Below are positions 1-12,700 of a DNA stretch of 64,000 bases, in pieces; the first letter of the stretch is position 1; each line of letters starts with the position of its first letter. The notes below the pieces were generated by a model. The model was not told the DNA's origin, did no database searches, and saw nothing but the letters and a program-made list of their open reading frames with translations. The stretch comes from Lingula anatina (taxonomy: Eukaryota; Brachiopoda; Lingulata; Lingulida; Lingulidae), in assembly GCF_001039355.2 (NCBI RefSeq), contig NW_019775396.1:82627-146626 (forward strand), read 5' to 3'. A program made the translations under genes and the position numbers.

Positions 1-120
1 TGGGCTACGTAATGAAGGAATGTCACAAGCATGACCTGTGCTTTGATAGTGAGGGGGCGTGGTGCGTTCCATTGAAAACCAATGGTATAAACTATCCAAG
101 AAGTCGCAATGGGGTAATTT
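1..120 (+). pseudogene. 3' end of an HNMT-like methyltransferase copy (truncated by window edge)
   Basis: The first 120 bases translate (frame starting at base 3) to a C-terminal tail like that of the other family members: a GYV segment, KHDL, DSEGAWC and PLK, matching the KHGLY..DSEG.WCFPL ending of the intact copies. After PLK the match continues only after a 1-nt shift (toward IQEVA), so the last codons appear frameshifted and the reading frame ends at a TGA near base 120. Only the 3' end lies in the window. It could be a pseudogene or a gene with a divergent tail. It lies on the plus strand, opposite to the next copy. Confidence 0.55.
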
Positions 121-869
121 GATATAAGATACGAGTTTTCTTTGTTTTTGAAAGCATAGTCAAACCACCAAAAAAGGATGATGTAATATATACATATTCG
201 GAGGAACAGTCTTTTATAGAAACTGACATGTAAATGTTTTGTTTTGCTTTGACTCCGTGTCTGATGAGACAAACATCAAAGGCTTTTATTGAGTGGTCAT
301 GTAAATCATATTAAAAACAAGACTTTTCGCATGGGTTTCTTTTATGTCTGCTAAATCATATTCACGTGGAACAAAGCGATCTTGTACATAATTCCTTTGC
401 TGCAGTATATACTACGCATAAATGAAAACTAGTCAGGTTCTATAATTTAAAAAAGCATCAATCTAAAATCCAATATTATATGATTGATTTGAAAAGACCC
501 ATGTGTTTACTAATAGGCATAAAAAAAACGAATAAAAAGAAAGGCAGTGGATACGTTCAATATATGAAAAGATTTTTCATCTTTAAAATACTAAAAGTTA
601 TTTTCCTTTTCGTCATCATTGCCTAAGTCCACAGTCCTGAAAAAATGGAGAGGGGCAGTTTGTACACTAATCATGTTCATTAAAAATGATGTCCGTCTAT
701 TTTGTACAAGTCTACTTCACAATGTAAGTGTCTGAGCCATATAGAATAGACTTTTCCTACGACACAGAAAAGATAAAAACATGTAGGGCCTACATGTAGG
801 CCTATGTAGTGTGTAGAGTAAAAATAAGGTGTCTTAGTTCATCAAAAATGTTGATACGCTTGGAATACA
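121..869. other. Intergenic, no gene seen
   Basis: AT-rich sequence between the truncated methyltransferase copy and a Harbinger-like element. I see no ORF with family resemblance, no RNA gene and no clear repeat. Confidence 0.5.
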
Positions 870-2067
870 GGGACCTGTTTCATGAAGGCCGGATAGCGCT
901 ATCCTATGGATAAAAATGGCTGCTATCCTCTGTATAGCGCTATCCAGAGGATAGTGCGTTTCGTCAACAACGGATAGCGTTATTCAGGAGATAAATCAGC
1001 TTATCCAGAGGATGAAGTTGTCTGCTCGAAACAGGTGGGATAAATCTGCTATCATGCTGTTAAATCATCAAAAATGGCGAACCTGCTTGCTTTGGGAGTA
1101 AATCCTATGAGATTTCACAGGCGTAGAATGATTAGAAAGAGAATGATAGAAGATATGTGTTTGCTTTTGATGCTTTGAGTGATACTGAATCAATTTATTA
1201 CATAACAGACTTTATCAGGGTTGACATCGCGCCTGCTACGAAAAGAACCCATGCAACCTCCGTGAGAGACCAATTGTCTTTTATTTTACTAAAAACATAC
1301 CTTTTAAATCGATGAAGAAATTCTTAATTGATATTGACAGAATCTGCCAAACATGCCAAGTCAGCCATTTTGTTAGAAAGTATGTCATGACCTTGCCCTT
1401 CCAATGCAAATTGTAAACATTGCATGAGGCACAACTAACGCAATGTGATCTGTTTTTTGACACTGACACTAAAATATCCTTTATGTCTCCTCCATCTCAG
1501 TGTACCACAAACTTTTATGGTCTCATTCATAGCAAGAAAGAAGGCAACAAGGAGTATTGATTGTTCGTGATTTGGCCAAACAAGGCCGCTTTTATTATAT
1601 AACCCCTCTATCCTAATCGTTTTAATAATAATAACAATGTAGCAAATTGTTGCCTGTATTAAATGTTATGGCCTTAGGGATAAAAATTATATATCAAAAA
1701 TTCAATAAGACTCATCATCCTAAAAATTATGATGCGACGAGTCAGCAAAAGTTATTATTTACCAACAATTTTGCACAATTACCCATAATATATTTTCCAA
1801 ATATATTTTCCAAATATGGTATAGATCACTTCTTTTGTTAGCAATTATCATGGCTTTTACAATGTTTATAGCAACCAACTGGGAATGTATTTTTCCAAAT
1901 ATGGTATTGGATAAATGTTTTATCCACTGGATAACTATCATGCTGTTTATCCAGCCTTTGTGAGACACAGATTTATACAGAGGATAACAATCCAGAGGAT
2001 AAGAGATTTATACCATGGATAGTGTTATCCATAGGATAGCCTATCCAGCCTTGTTGAAATCGGGACC
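870..2067. mobile_element. PIF/Harbinger-like DNA element, non-autonomous, with transposase remnant
   Basis: The ends are inverted repeats. The left begins gggacctgtttcatgaagg, and the right, read in reverse complement, begins ggtcccgatttcaacaagg. Both are followed by matching runs built on the word ggatagc/gctatcc. The TIR type (GGxCC..GTTTCA..AAGG) is typical of animal Harbinger/ISL2EU elements. Near the left end, on the plus strand, a short reading frame starts at 1074 (MANLLALGVNP, arginine-rich). After a frame change it reads FDALSDTESIYYITDF, then IAPATKRTHATSVRDQL, which resembles the N-terminal region of PIF/Harbinger transposases. No DDE catalytic part remains, so the element cannot be autonomous. 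No convincing 3-bp target duplication was seen. Confidence 0.6.
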
Positions 2068-2846
2068 GGATGATGTCATTTTAAGGCGCTCACACATACT
2101 ATGATGACCCAGAGGTCAGTGACATCGAAATGATAATGAGAATCAAAGCTTCCTGGTTAGCTAGAATGTATGTGGCCAAAATGGGGATGATAAGCACACA
2201 AAGACAGTTTTCAAGATATGCATAACTTTGCTACCAAATGTTAGAGACATTCATAGACATTAGTGTTAAATAAATTTAATAATTGCCTCCCAAGTACTGT
2301 AGATGTAATGTTAAGATAGGCTGTTCGATTATGCAGATGTCAGTACACTAATTTCACATTGCAATCTACTGGTATCATAAGGTATGCAGTAGAAACAATT
2401 TTTGCCAATTAAACATGGTGACAAAACGTGCTCTGGATTTCGGTAAATTATCAGCTTTTTGTTAGGTCAAATGCCAGCTAGATTCTGCGTTAAAGCTGCT
2501 CTTCTGTGGGTTGCTTGGAATAATGGAATAAAGTCTGCCCTCTTTGAGCATGTCACCTCCATTCTTTTTTATATTGTTTTATCTTTTTCAGTCAAGGCGT
2601 GAGTTTTTTTACATGAAACTGAATATATATGTAATATAAACATTAATATCGCAAAGTACAGGTACCGGTAGGTGTGCCTATTTTTGTTGGGTAATAAAAC
2701 GGCTAAATAAAGTGAATATAGTTTACCGCATCAAATACATTTACATCTGCAGTTCAGTTTCTGTCTTCCGTATTGCTGTATAATCTTATTCCTCCAAATA
2801 TCAGGCATGTATATGTATGTTTTTATAAACATAAATTATTATCAAA
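2068..2846. other. Intergenic / 3' flank of methyltransferase gene 1
   Basis: AT-rich, no gene-like ORF. It probably contains the 3' untranslated region of the minus-strand methyltransferase gene that ends at 2847. Confidence 0.4.
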
Positions 2847-3777
2847 TTACGTATTTACGACTTTCTTGATAGCAATATAATGGTTTTTCAGAGGAAAGCA
2901 CCACATTCCCCCACTATCATGGTACAGGCCATGCTTGTATCCGTCAGTCTTCACGTAATCCATGCAGGATTGGAGAATACGTTGATCGAATGGCGACTGT
3001 CCATCACATAGCCCGATAAGACACCCTATAGAGACAGCAGTTCCAACCTCTGCAAGTGTCGGCAAAAAAACTTGGCGGACTACTTCCTCAAGCTGGATTG
3101 TAGCCTTAAACATCGGGAATGACGCATTTAATACGTCAGCAATACCACCAGTGAAAAGAAGATCATGCCAGACTTCAAATAGCAACTTGTGGTTTTTCAA
3201 CTTATGTGGAAAAAGAACCTCGGAACACTTCAGAGACGCGGCTCCAAGTAAATCATCTTCGTTTTTATCTAACACTATAACCATCTGCCCTCCGGGTTTA
3301 AGAATGGCATACATTGCTGAGATGGATTGCTTCATATTCTCGTATGGAACAAAGGGCTCATCGAAGATACTTGTCAGATGATATAGGACGTGGACTGCCA
3401 GCACCCTGTCCTGCAGCTGTTGTGGATAGGCTTTCAAAGCCCTCAAATATTGTACAGTATGTCCAAGGTAGTTTTTAAGAGGCCCGGGGTAAGCTATATC
3501 AATGGAAGCCTTGCCAATATTCTCAATCAACTTTATGTACTCTCTCAGAGAACCCTTATGTGGTTCTTCCACGCTGATGATCATTTCCTTATTAAGGACG
3601 TCCAGTTTTCTGTAGATGGGCGCCATTGTTTCTCCATCACCTCCTCCGAAATCCATGATGCGTACTGGTGAACATATTTCCGATTGGTTCAGTACGTCCC
3701 AAAGTTTACTGTCAATGTTTTGGCCGTGAAACTTTATGTTGCCTTCATTCATTCTGGAAGTTCATGAAGAAGTAAAT

Positions 3778-3838
<61 letters not shown>

Positions 3839-4400
3839 ACTATAGCGGGAACAATTACAGACGTCATTTATCATACCTCTTGTAGAATTGTGACCTCTGG
3901 ACATTTGTAATTGCTACAACTATATTTTCAGAATATATCGGTAGGTGGGTGTAGTTGTTCAATGAGCATATCGGTTGCAGATATTTTGAAGAATAATCTT
4001 GTGTTTAGCACAGGGGTAATTGGGGTATAAGGGTTCATTCCCAATGAAACTACCGTATTTTGCAATTTTACGGGGCTTCTCGCTGCATGCAATAAGGTTA
4101 ACTGAATGACTCCTTGGTTATAATCATAAAAAATTCGAAGGCGATAAATTCAGTGAAAAACATCTTTCTTTAGATCATAGGGTCTCATTCATGCAAATTC
4201 CACTGTCGGGAATGAAGCGATGAACCAAAGGCCGCACTTACAGATCACAATATGTGGAATAACGTAACTGCAAAAAGTACTAATACTCACCCTTCGCTTA
4301 AGGCACACCAAATTTTGTAGTACGCTTGTGATAAAGTAACTGATTGGAATTCCTCGAGCAGCTTGTGTTGCATCTCGAGCTCGTCGGTATATTCAGTCAT
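2847..4400 (-). CDS. HNMT-like SAM-dependent methyltransferase, gene 1 (intact, two exons)
   Basis: Spliced as complement(join(2847..3753,4291..4400)), 338 aa. Exon 1 (36 codons plus 2 nt) starts MTEYTDELEMQHKLLEEF and ends at a GTGAGT donor. Exon 2 follows a CAG acceptor and completes a Gly codon. Class I methyltransferase signatures are visible in exon 2: motif I IMDFGGGDGETM (SAM-binding glycine loop), ISVEEPHKG (acidic residue expected to hold the SAM ribose), AVHVLYHLTSIF, and ILKPGGQMVIV. The layout (short N-terminal helix, GGGxG loop, VEP motif) and length resemble animal histamine N-methyltransferase (about 292 aa), a cytosolic enzyme that methylates histamine with SAM. The true substrate cannot be read from sequence. 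Exon 1 is preceded by an AG (gattgtgcag), so an upstream 5'UTR exon is possible. Confidence 0.75.
3782..3835. repeat. (TA)n microsatellite in methyltransferase gene 1 intron
   Basis: Uninterrupted TA dinucleotide run of about 50 bases, inside the 537-nt intron just upstream of exon 2. Confidence 0.95.
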
Positions 4401-5702
4401 TTTCTGCACAATCTTTCAACAAACTTCAACAAATTCAGCCCAAAGCCTGACCCCCTTTATTTTCACTGCTTACAACAGCAGTCCTTGTAACGCAAATGAT
4501 ATGACGTATGTGCTAAAAATCCATATCTGAAATAACATTTAAAGGACAAACGGAAATGCTGGCGTTCCTCGTTGTAATATGCCAAAATGATAAATACTGG
4601 TATAAGGGTTGAAAGAAAAATCGAGTAATGTTATTCAAGTCACCACCTGCTTGGCGAACAATGTAATACGTGCATTCGAAGTCGAAGCAAAATAAGTGGT
4701 GGATCTTCTAATTTGTTCTTATTTGAAATCTATTTGTACCTATAAGAACAAATTAGAAGATCCACCACTTATTTTGCTTCGACTTTGCTATAGAAGTCTA
4801 GGGGGAGTGCTTTTTTAAGCTTAAAATATCCCTCAAAAATCAAGGGCAAATTATCCGGAGACTTCTTGCCAAAAATATGCATTTGTCTCTAACAATTGGT
4901 CAATTTTCATTTTTACAAAAAAAAATCCATTTTATTCATAGCGCAATATTTCAATTTAATTTCCACGGCTGGTAGTATTGTCCTTTGCCATATGAGAGCA
5001 ACAGATGCTTTTTAAAAATATAGTTTGTTGATTTTGGCTATCCATACCTCGATGATCAATGATCAGTGGCATCAAAATGGAATATGAAAAAAACACCCTG
5101 ATTAGATTAAGAAGATACTTCTTAAGATATTTTGTTACCTTACATAGGCAGCAGTGTTGAGTTAATTTTTTTACTGCTTTTCACATAGATATACACAGGT
5201 TAATCGATTATGTGGGTATGCCGTCTGCCCTCCTGTTTTAAGAATGGCATACCATTCCATTAAACAGTCTAAAACCCATTAAAATATTCAGTGGACATTA
5301 CATAAAAAACAAGTAGTCAAGAACACAATTACCAAGATATGTATTTTTTTAATTAAGAAAGACTAAGATTATAGTTAAAAATACACCCTAACTGTCATTT
5401 AGGAGAACAAATTAGGATAAATTTTCCTTAAAAGATACTCCTTTTTAAGAGTTATTAGATGATTCAATTCAGTGGATTTTAATTGGTACATGCAGCATAC
5501 TCCATTCCATTTTACCAGAGGACTATAAAGAGATGACTGCAGAGGTTTTAAGACCCATTTTACAGGTTTCAATCAGTAACAGTTGATCTACTGAGCGCAA
5601 AATTCTGGTAGGTACATTGTGAATAACTAGAACATTTAAGTAAGTTGGTGCCAACTTATTGACCAGCCTCTGAATATAAAGTATTAATTCAACTTTGACA
5701 GA
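4401..5702. other. Intergenic between methyltransferase genes 1 and 2
   Basis: Apart from the 41-bp hairpin, this AT-rich stretch contains a small relic at about 5220-5253 matching the antisense of the ILKPGG coding segment (ctgccctcctgttttaagaa). This suggests an old, decayed gene copy. No intact ORF was seen. Confidence 0.45.
4681..4783. repeat. Perfect 41-bp inverted repeat (hairpin)
   Basis: Bases 4681-4721 (starting gtcgaagcaaaataagtgg) are the exact reverse complement of 4743-4783, with a 21-base loop. The arms match perfectly, implying a recent foldback insertion or an inverted duplication. Confidence 0.9.
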
Positions 5703-7274
5703 TCACTTATTTGCCTCTTTCTTTATACTCATATAGTACGTTTTCAATGGAAAGCACCATGCCCCCTTACTATCAAGGTACAGGCCATGCTTGTAGCCTT
5801 CTGTCATTACATAATCCACGCAGAACTGGACAACACGTTGATCGAATGGGGACTGGTTTGCGCATAACCCACTTAGACTAGATATTGAGATAGCGGCCCC
5901 TATCTCTGCAATGGTTGGCAAAACAGCCTGATAGGAAACTTCATTATGTTGCATTGTGGCCTTAAACGTTGGAAACGACATATTCAACATGTCCACAATG
6001 CCGCCATTATACACTATATTTTGCCAGATTTCATATAATCGCTTGTGGTTTTCAAACGTAGCGGGAAACAAAACCTCTGCACACTTAAGAGAGGCAGTCT
6101 CGAACAAATGGTCCTTTATGCAATCCATAACTATTACCATCTCTCCTCCTGGTTTTAAGATGGCATACATTGCAGAGATGGCTTGTTTCATATTCTCGTA
6201 TGGATCAAAGGTATCATCGAAGACACTAGTAAGATGGTACAGGACATGCACTGCTAACACCCTGTCCTGCAACTGTTGCGGATAAGCTTTTACTGCCCTC
6301 AGAGCTTCTACAGAATGCCCATAGTAGTCTTGCAATGGCCCGGAATATGTCACATCGAGACGTGCATTGGTGACAGAAATTAACAGACATTCTGTACTGG
6401 TCAAGATACTCTTTGTGTGGTTCTTCCACGCTGATGATCAACTCCTTGTGAAGAATCTCCATCTTTTGAGAAATAGCCATCTTCAGCTCTCCTGTACCTC
6501 CACCAAAATCCATGATGCGGACCGGCGAAGGAACATCTGATAGGTTCAACGTTTTCCAGAGCAAGTTATCTAACGTTTGGCTGACACTGCGCCTTATACC
6601 TTCCTTCACCCTAAATAATATAATATAAACAAAGGATATAGATGAATGTATGGCTAACAATGGCAGTTTGATAATCAAAATTATGCCCAAAAGTTTCATG
6701 TAACGCTCATCTATCCACAAAAGTAATTTTTTTCTTCTCCTCGCCATGATTAGAAACTGAATAAAGTTTTCTTTTCGGTTCTTAAGGCTGCATATAATAT
6801 CTTATTTAACTGCCCTTTAGCGCTTTATGCCCTTAATTCTGAATCATTACTAAATGCTGCAACCGAGATGCTCATCGAACAACTACACCATCCTACCGAT
6901 ATATGCTGAAAATATAGTAGTACGAATTACAAAATGTAAATGTGTCTTTGAACTCAATGTCTATTTATGTCTTAAAGGAATAATAATGCTAGGCTGTGAA
7001 ATATAACCCCCGCCATTTATATTCTTCAACACAATCGATTTGTATATTTGGGTTAACCTTCAATTATACATTCTTAATAATAATAATAATAATAAAAAGT
7101 AAGTTACATATATTTTGATAGATTAATGCTTAATACATTAACATACCCTTTCCTCAAAATATTAAACATTTTATGGTACGCCTGGGAGCAGGTAACATAC
7201 TTGAATTCCTCAAGCAGCTTAAGTCTCATCGCTTCCTCAGAAGACTGACTCATTTTTTCCTTATAGTCGGCCAT
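5703..7274 (-). pseudogene. HNMT-like methyltransferase, gene 2 (single-base frameshift)
   Basis: Two exons: complement(5703..6610) and complement(7147..7274). Exon 1 starts MADYKEKMSQSSEEAMRLK and ends at donor GTATGT. Exon 2 follows an intact AG acceptor, with GTG in place of the usual ATG at its beginning. It carries IMDFGGGTGELK, ISVEEPHKEYL, HVLYHLTSVF and ILKPGGEMVIV. Near 6379-6383 the reading frame breaks. Exon 2 is 908 nt against 907 in intact copies, and removing one T restores alignment to the end (through YKHGLYLDSKGAWCFPL). Everything else looks functional, so this is a very recent pseudogene or a base-calling error. Confidence 0.7.
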
Positions 7275-8171
7275 GATTTATCAGCAGGCCTAAACTTGGC
7301 ACCTTTCCATTTATACTTCACTCTAGTGACCTTCCACTTCGTGACAAGGAGAGCTAGCCGGAAAAACCTTTAAAATAAGACAAGCAGTGCATTTTGAGGC
7401 CAATTCTATGCTCTATATTATACTGGCCACCCAAATGGTGCGGCAAGTCCGAAACTGAATCGAGGGCACTATAAAAGCGTGATTCTTTTTTCAAAGCATA
7501 CAGCAATACTTCTCTTACACAACCATCTTCGTTGAAGGAAAGTCGTGTTGTTGAGATATTTACGTGTTCATAATCACCAAACGTAAAATATATTGATTTT
7601 CTTACCTAAACTAAAATATTCCTTATCAGTCCTTAAATTGGCACCTCTACGTTCACATCCAACTCTACCAGGCCTGGTGATCTAAGTGGAAAACTATGGT
7701 AATGAGACACAAGTGATTTATGAGGTCAAACCCGAGTACTTGCATGTCACTGCCTAGGGACCAGTCACCGAGCACCTGCAACACACATCATACATATGGG
7801 TTAAGGTATGAAACGGTTTGACTTCGTGACCTCATTTCTTTGCAAAAGCATTCAAACAATTCCATGACCATGCAATCAATATAAAAAAGTTCATTCAAAC
7901 AATTCCTCCAAATTTGTTACAGTCTGTACATTTTTAATCGTTGACATTTACTTACATGTTAAATTGCCTCATCAGAAACGGATTCCGAGAACATCAAAGC
8001 ATTTACATGCCCGTTTTTGCATCTTATATCGCTATATAAGCCTATTCCTCCAAATATGTATATTTTGATTATATTCTTTTCGTGCTTTGTCCATGCAATC
8101 AATATCAAAAAAGTTCTTAGATATAATTTAATTTTGTCAGTTGCGTCTCGTTAGCTGATAACATCTGGAAG
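7275..8171. other. Intergenic, no gene seen
   Basis: Upstream flank of methyltransferase gene 2. It likely holds that gene's promoter, but no diagnostic element was recognised. No coding signal was seen. Confidence 0.35.
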
Positions 8172-8278
8172 CTCCATATCCCTTCGCTGTCAAGGTACAG
8201 TCTATGCTTGACTCCGCATAACCAATGCAGAACTGGAGAATACGTTGAAAGAAAGGAGACTGGTCTACACATAACCCA
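8172..8278 (-). pseudogene. Methyltransferase 3'-end relic
   Basis: About 105 bases align by eye with the antisense 3' end of the intact copies (the region coding for the DQSPFDQR..YKHGLY..DSEG.W ending), for example tgtcaaggtacag and gaatacgttga, with indels breaking the frame. No further exon sequence was recognised upstream. It is a decayed family member. Confidence 0.55.
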
Positions 8279-9754
8279 AAAGAACACAATAGCCAAGTCG
8301 TGTTCAGTTCTTTATATTTTAAGTCGAAAATTATTTAATCATTCAATTTTAATATTCCGGTCACCTTTCTTGTTTTGTCTTTCAGTTGACACATGAAATT
8401 AACTTTGTCATATATTCATAATAGTGTCGTAATTTAATTGTGACAATATTTTGTTAGTTGAACTTGACTAAACGAAAATGTTCATCTCTGTGAATATGCG
8501 TGACATGTGTTTAAGAACGTTTTTTTCACACATAAGTAATATACACTGAGGTGTTAGTTAGACTTGATGTTATTTGTCTGATCAAAGCATTATTCTTGAT
8601 GTGGTTTGCCTCATCAGTAAAGGAGTCCGTAGCAAAACATGTGCACGTCCACAGTACTGGGTAACAATAATTGGTTATCATCTTTGAAAGTCTGTCAACA
8701 TATTCCTATGTGTTGGATTACAAATGGGGTGCTTTTATCTGTAAAGGGATGGATTTGTCTTATCATAAGAAACAATTTTGTGATTCCACACATTACTGTG
8801 TATTTTTAACTTTTTAATTCTCAGCGCTTTTAAAAAGTCTTTGACACAGTCATACCAGTCTGCTTTACAGCTGTACGTTATGGAAAAGAAAGCCCTCAGA
8901 ATACTGTTGTTTGTTTATTGGTCATCTCAAGGATCATTTAAAGCACACACACTAGAGAAATGCAAAAAAAAGTTATTTGTCACAAATTCCGGTGAGTGAA
9001 GAAAACGGATAATTGTGCGTTACCATTACTTCCCTTTTCAACTTCAGTACTAAGCATGATCTCTCATACACGTGAACTACACAATTATTCAATTTCGAGA
9101 TTTAAATACCTGAAATAAACTCTGATTTTCATAAAACAGCAAGTTGTTAGGAAATCCTGTCATCTAAGCTAGTAATCACATAAGTAATGACCCAATCCAG
9201 TTTCGATTCCTTCAGAAACGCACAAAAAGCTAACCCACAACTATCGTTCCCCCATTCGTATTTGGCTCAGGGACCTAGCGTACATGGTGGAAATTTCCAT
9301 TAGTGACGTAATGGCCCAGTCACACGAATATTACGTGAGGATAATTAAATGAGCTATATGCAGTTCTCTCTTGTTGTCGTGAAACGTACGCGAGACAATT
9401 TCATGTCATCGCTGTTCAACCGCCCATTCAGGATCTCAGCGTGCTTGCCCTACTCTGTAAAGTAGCGTTTCCTGATAATATTCATGTGTTTAATGAATCA
9501 TTTTCCAAATTTTATTAATATAAAGCAAAATAAGATGCATATTCCAAGCAGAAAGCGTAATCACAAGTCCGCCGCCATGTTGAAATTTTGATACCCATGT
9601 CCCTTTGTTGTCACACAGCACTGTTGCCGTGCACAGTTATAAGTAATATTGTTATCAAAGTCCATTCCTTCAATGATGTATAAATATATTACATCATATT
9701 TTCTTCTTGCTTCGACCACGAGCTTAAATGAAAAAGTTAATTGATTGTTTCACA
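8279..9754. other. Intergenic, no gene seen
   Basis: AT-rich, with short direct words shared with other intergenic spacers of the array. No ORF, RNA gene or clear transposon was identified. Confidence 0.35.
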
Positions 9755-12700
9755 TTAATTAATTGCAACTTTTTGGATAGTTATATAATACGTTTCCATC
9801 GGAAAGCACCACTTCCCCTCACTGTCAAGGTATAAACCATGCTTGTATCCGTCACTCTTCACGTAATCCATACAGAACTGGACAACACGTTGATCAAACG
9901 GGGATTGGTCTGCACATAAGCCGAGAAAAGAGGTTCCACTTGCAAGGGCTCCAACCTCTGCCAGAGTCGGCAAAACAACGTGGTGGACTACTTTTTTCTG
10001 CTGGAAAGTAGCCTTAAATATCGGGAACGACGCATTTATCACATCCGCAATAGCACCACTAAACAAAAGCTTTTGCCAAACCTGATATATCTCCTTGTAA
10101 TTGTCCACCTTTTCTGGAGAGAGAATCTCACAACACTTCAAAGGCGCAATTCCAATTAGATTATCAGCATGATTACACATTACGATAACCATCTGCCCTC
10201 CTGGTTTAAGAATGGCATACATTGCAAAAACGGCTTGCTTCATATCCTCATACGGATCATAGGGGTCATGGAAGATACTTGTCAGATGGTATAGGACGTG
10301 TACAGCTAACGCTCTGTCCTGCAATTGTTGTGGATAAGCTCTTTTGGCTCTCAGATCATCTATAGATTGCCCATAGTATTCTTGAAATTGCCCGCAATAG
10401 GTTATATCGAGACAAGCGTTGCTTATACGGTCAATGGACACTTTGTACTGATCAAGGTATTCCTTTTTTGGTTCTACCACACTGATGATCATTTGTTTGT
10501 GTAGACTTTCCATTTTTCGGCAGACAGCCTGTATAGGCCCCCCTTTACCTCCCCCGAAGTCCATTAAACGAACCGGAGAAGTAACTTCTGACAGGTTCAA
10601 AATCTCCCACAGTATAAGTTCAGAATTTTGATTGACATTCCTCCTCATATCTTCATTTACTCTGTATATAAAAGAAAACATATAAATAGGGCAAGATCAT
10701 TAATCAAAGAAACGCATTTGGTATCTTGTTTTTAATTTTAATCTTCTACAATGTATCTAATGAGCCTTAAGTTATAAACACATTTTCTAAAAATGTGGTA
10801 TTCCTAATAATATCATTTAATCTACATTGCACATGAAGTTCTCTTTCTTAATTGACTAGCGTTTTGTCAGCCATTAGAAAAAGGTTAGCTGAACTAGATA
10901 TGACTAAATTCACCATTAAGCATCATTAAAAATGTTTGGCTTTATTCATCTAAAAAAGTATGTCATTGAGTGATAAAAATATCCAGTCTTCCATTGTGAG
11001 ATATTTTGATCAATAATTTCAAATATGACAAAAGATGTCATTCAAAGGAAAAGAACACCCCCAGAAAACCAACAATTTGATATCAACAGTTTGATATCAG
11101 TTTTAACTTTCAGCTGAGATATTAAAGAAAACGATAGCCTCCGGACAGTGATATGCTGCACAGGCAAAGAACTCATAACAGTAAATCATGAAAAGCAATC
11201 AATAGCGGGTAAGACCTCCAGCAGCCGCTTGCAGCGCCCTCACACTTTATGGCATACCCTTTGACAAGTTTTCCAAAGTTTGGATGGGGATATCATTTCA
11301 CGCAGTGATATTTGCCTGTCGTAGTTCATCACGATTTACCGCCTGATGACCATAGCTATTTATGCTTCGAGTTACTTCCGCCCACAGATTTTCGATTGGG
11401 TTTATATCTGGGGAGTTTGCAGGCCAGGGCAGTTGCTGAACCCCTTGGTTTTGAAGAAAAGCAGTGATTCTGCGAGCTCGATGTGAGGGTGCGTAATCGT
11501 CTTGGTACACAAAGTTGTTCATGAAGTTGGCTCTTACAAAGGAAAGTGTTGTTTGCTGTAGAATGTTTCTGCAGGAACCCTGGTTAAGGTTCTGGTGCCT
11601 TCTAAAAAAACCACTGGTTCTGGGCACCGACATGAAATGCTCCCCAAACAGAGACACCACCAGCCCCTGCTTGCACCCCAGGCAGTACAAGATCATCGTC
11701 ATATGCCTGTCACACACGCTGGCATACACGGATTCGACCGTCAACCCTAAAATCTCCATATCTGGACTCATTAATGAAAACAATGTGATTCCAGTGGTTT
11801 GGCTGCAAAACGCACTTGGTCCCCAGCCCATTACAGACGTCGCTGTACATGACCTGCTGTTAACCGCGGTCTCCGTACTGGTCTTCTTGCAAAATAACTG
11901 GCTTGCAGTAATCTCTTGTTCACGAGAGACTTTGAAACGGGCGTTTGAATGACATTCTGCCAATCTCTTCTGAGGACACTGGTTGTCTTTGTACGACCAG
12001 CACAACACAGTCTAAGATGAAGGCGATCCTGTCTTCTTGTTGTAATATGAGGACACCCTAGGGGACATTACTAACGGTTCCCTGATAAATATTGATAAAT
12101 ATTGAAATGCCTGGCAAAGGCTCCCCGTTTATGAACCCCATAGAAAGTCCCGTTGCTTAGCTGTCGAACCATATCTTCTCTAAGGCATCTGTCAAGTTTC
12201 ATTGCGATCCCTTTGTTGCTTCTTGAAATACACTCCAAAGATTGACCAAACCCATGCGTTTTATGTACAAGGGCAGAAATTGCCGAAAAGACCACCCCTC
12301 ACATTTCTGACCACAGAACATGCAACTGCATGAATCAATTGTTTCGACAGTTGTGTGGTAATTAGGTGACACACCTGGCCACACATGGAGTGCCACCTCA
12401 GTTTCGGATTTAAAATAGTAAGAGAGAAAACAAATATTTTGTAGAAAATTAACCCTCCAAAAATATCATTCCGTATTTAGTATTAACCCTGTACATTCTG
12501 TTCAATAAATTTAAAATTTAAATGTATATTAGTAAGCTCAAATGTGTGTGAGTGAGAGAGAGAGAGATAGAGCGTTGGTGAAGATAGGACAGTAAATGAT
12601 GAGCTAACAAAGATAATTTGGAATACTGTCAGAAAATATCCCTGAATTGGCCCCGGTTACAGCGTACTACACTGTAGTATTGGTTCCCCTCTCAGCTGTC

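Noticed and set aside
3151-3381. Antisense ORFs within methyltransferase exons (also at 5956, 17980, 22507, 31352)
   Set aside because: These are shadows on the opposite strand of the real coding exons and recur only because the exons are homologous.
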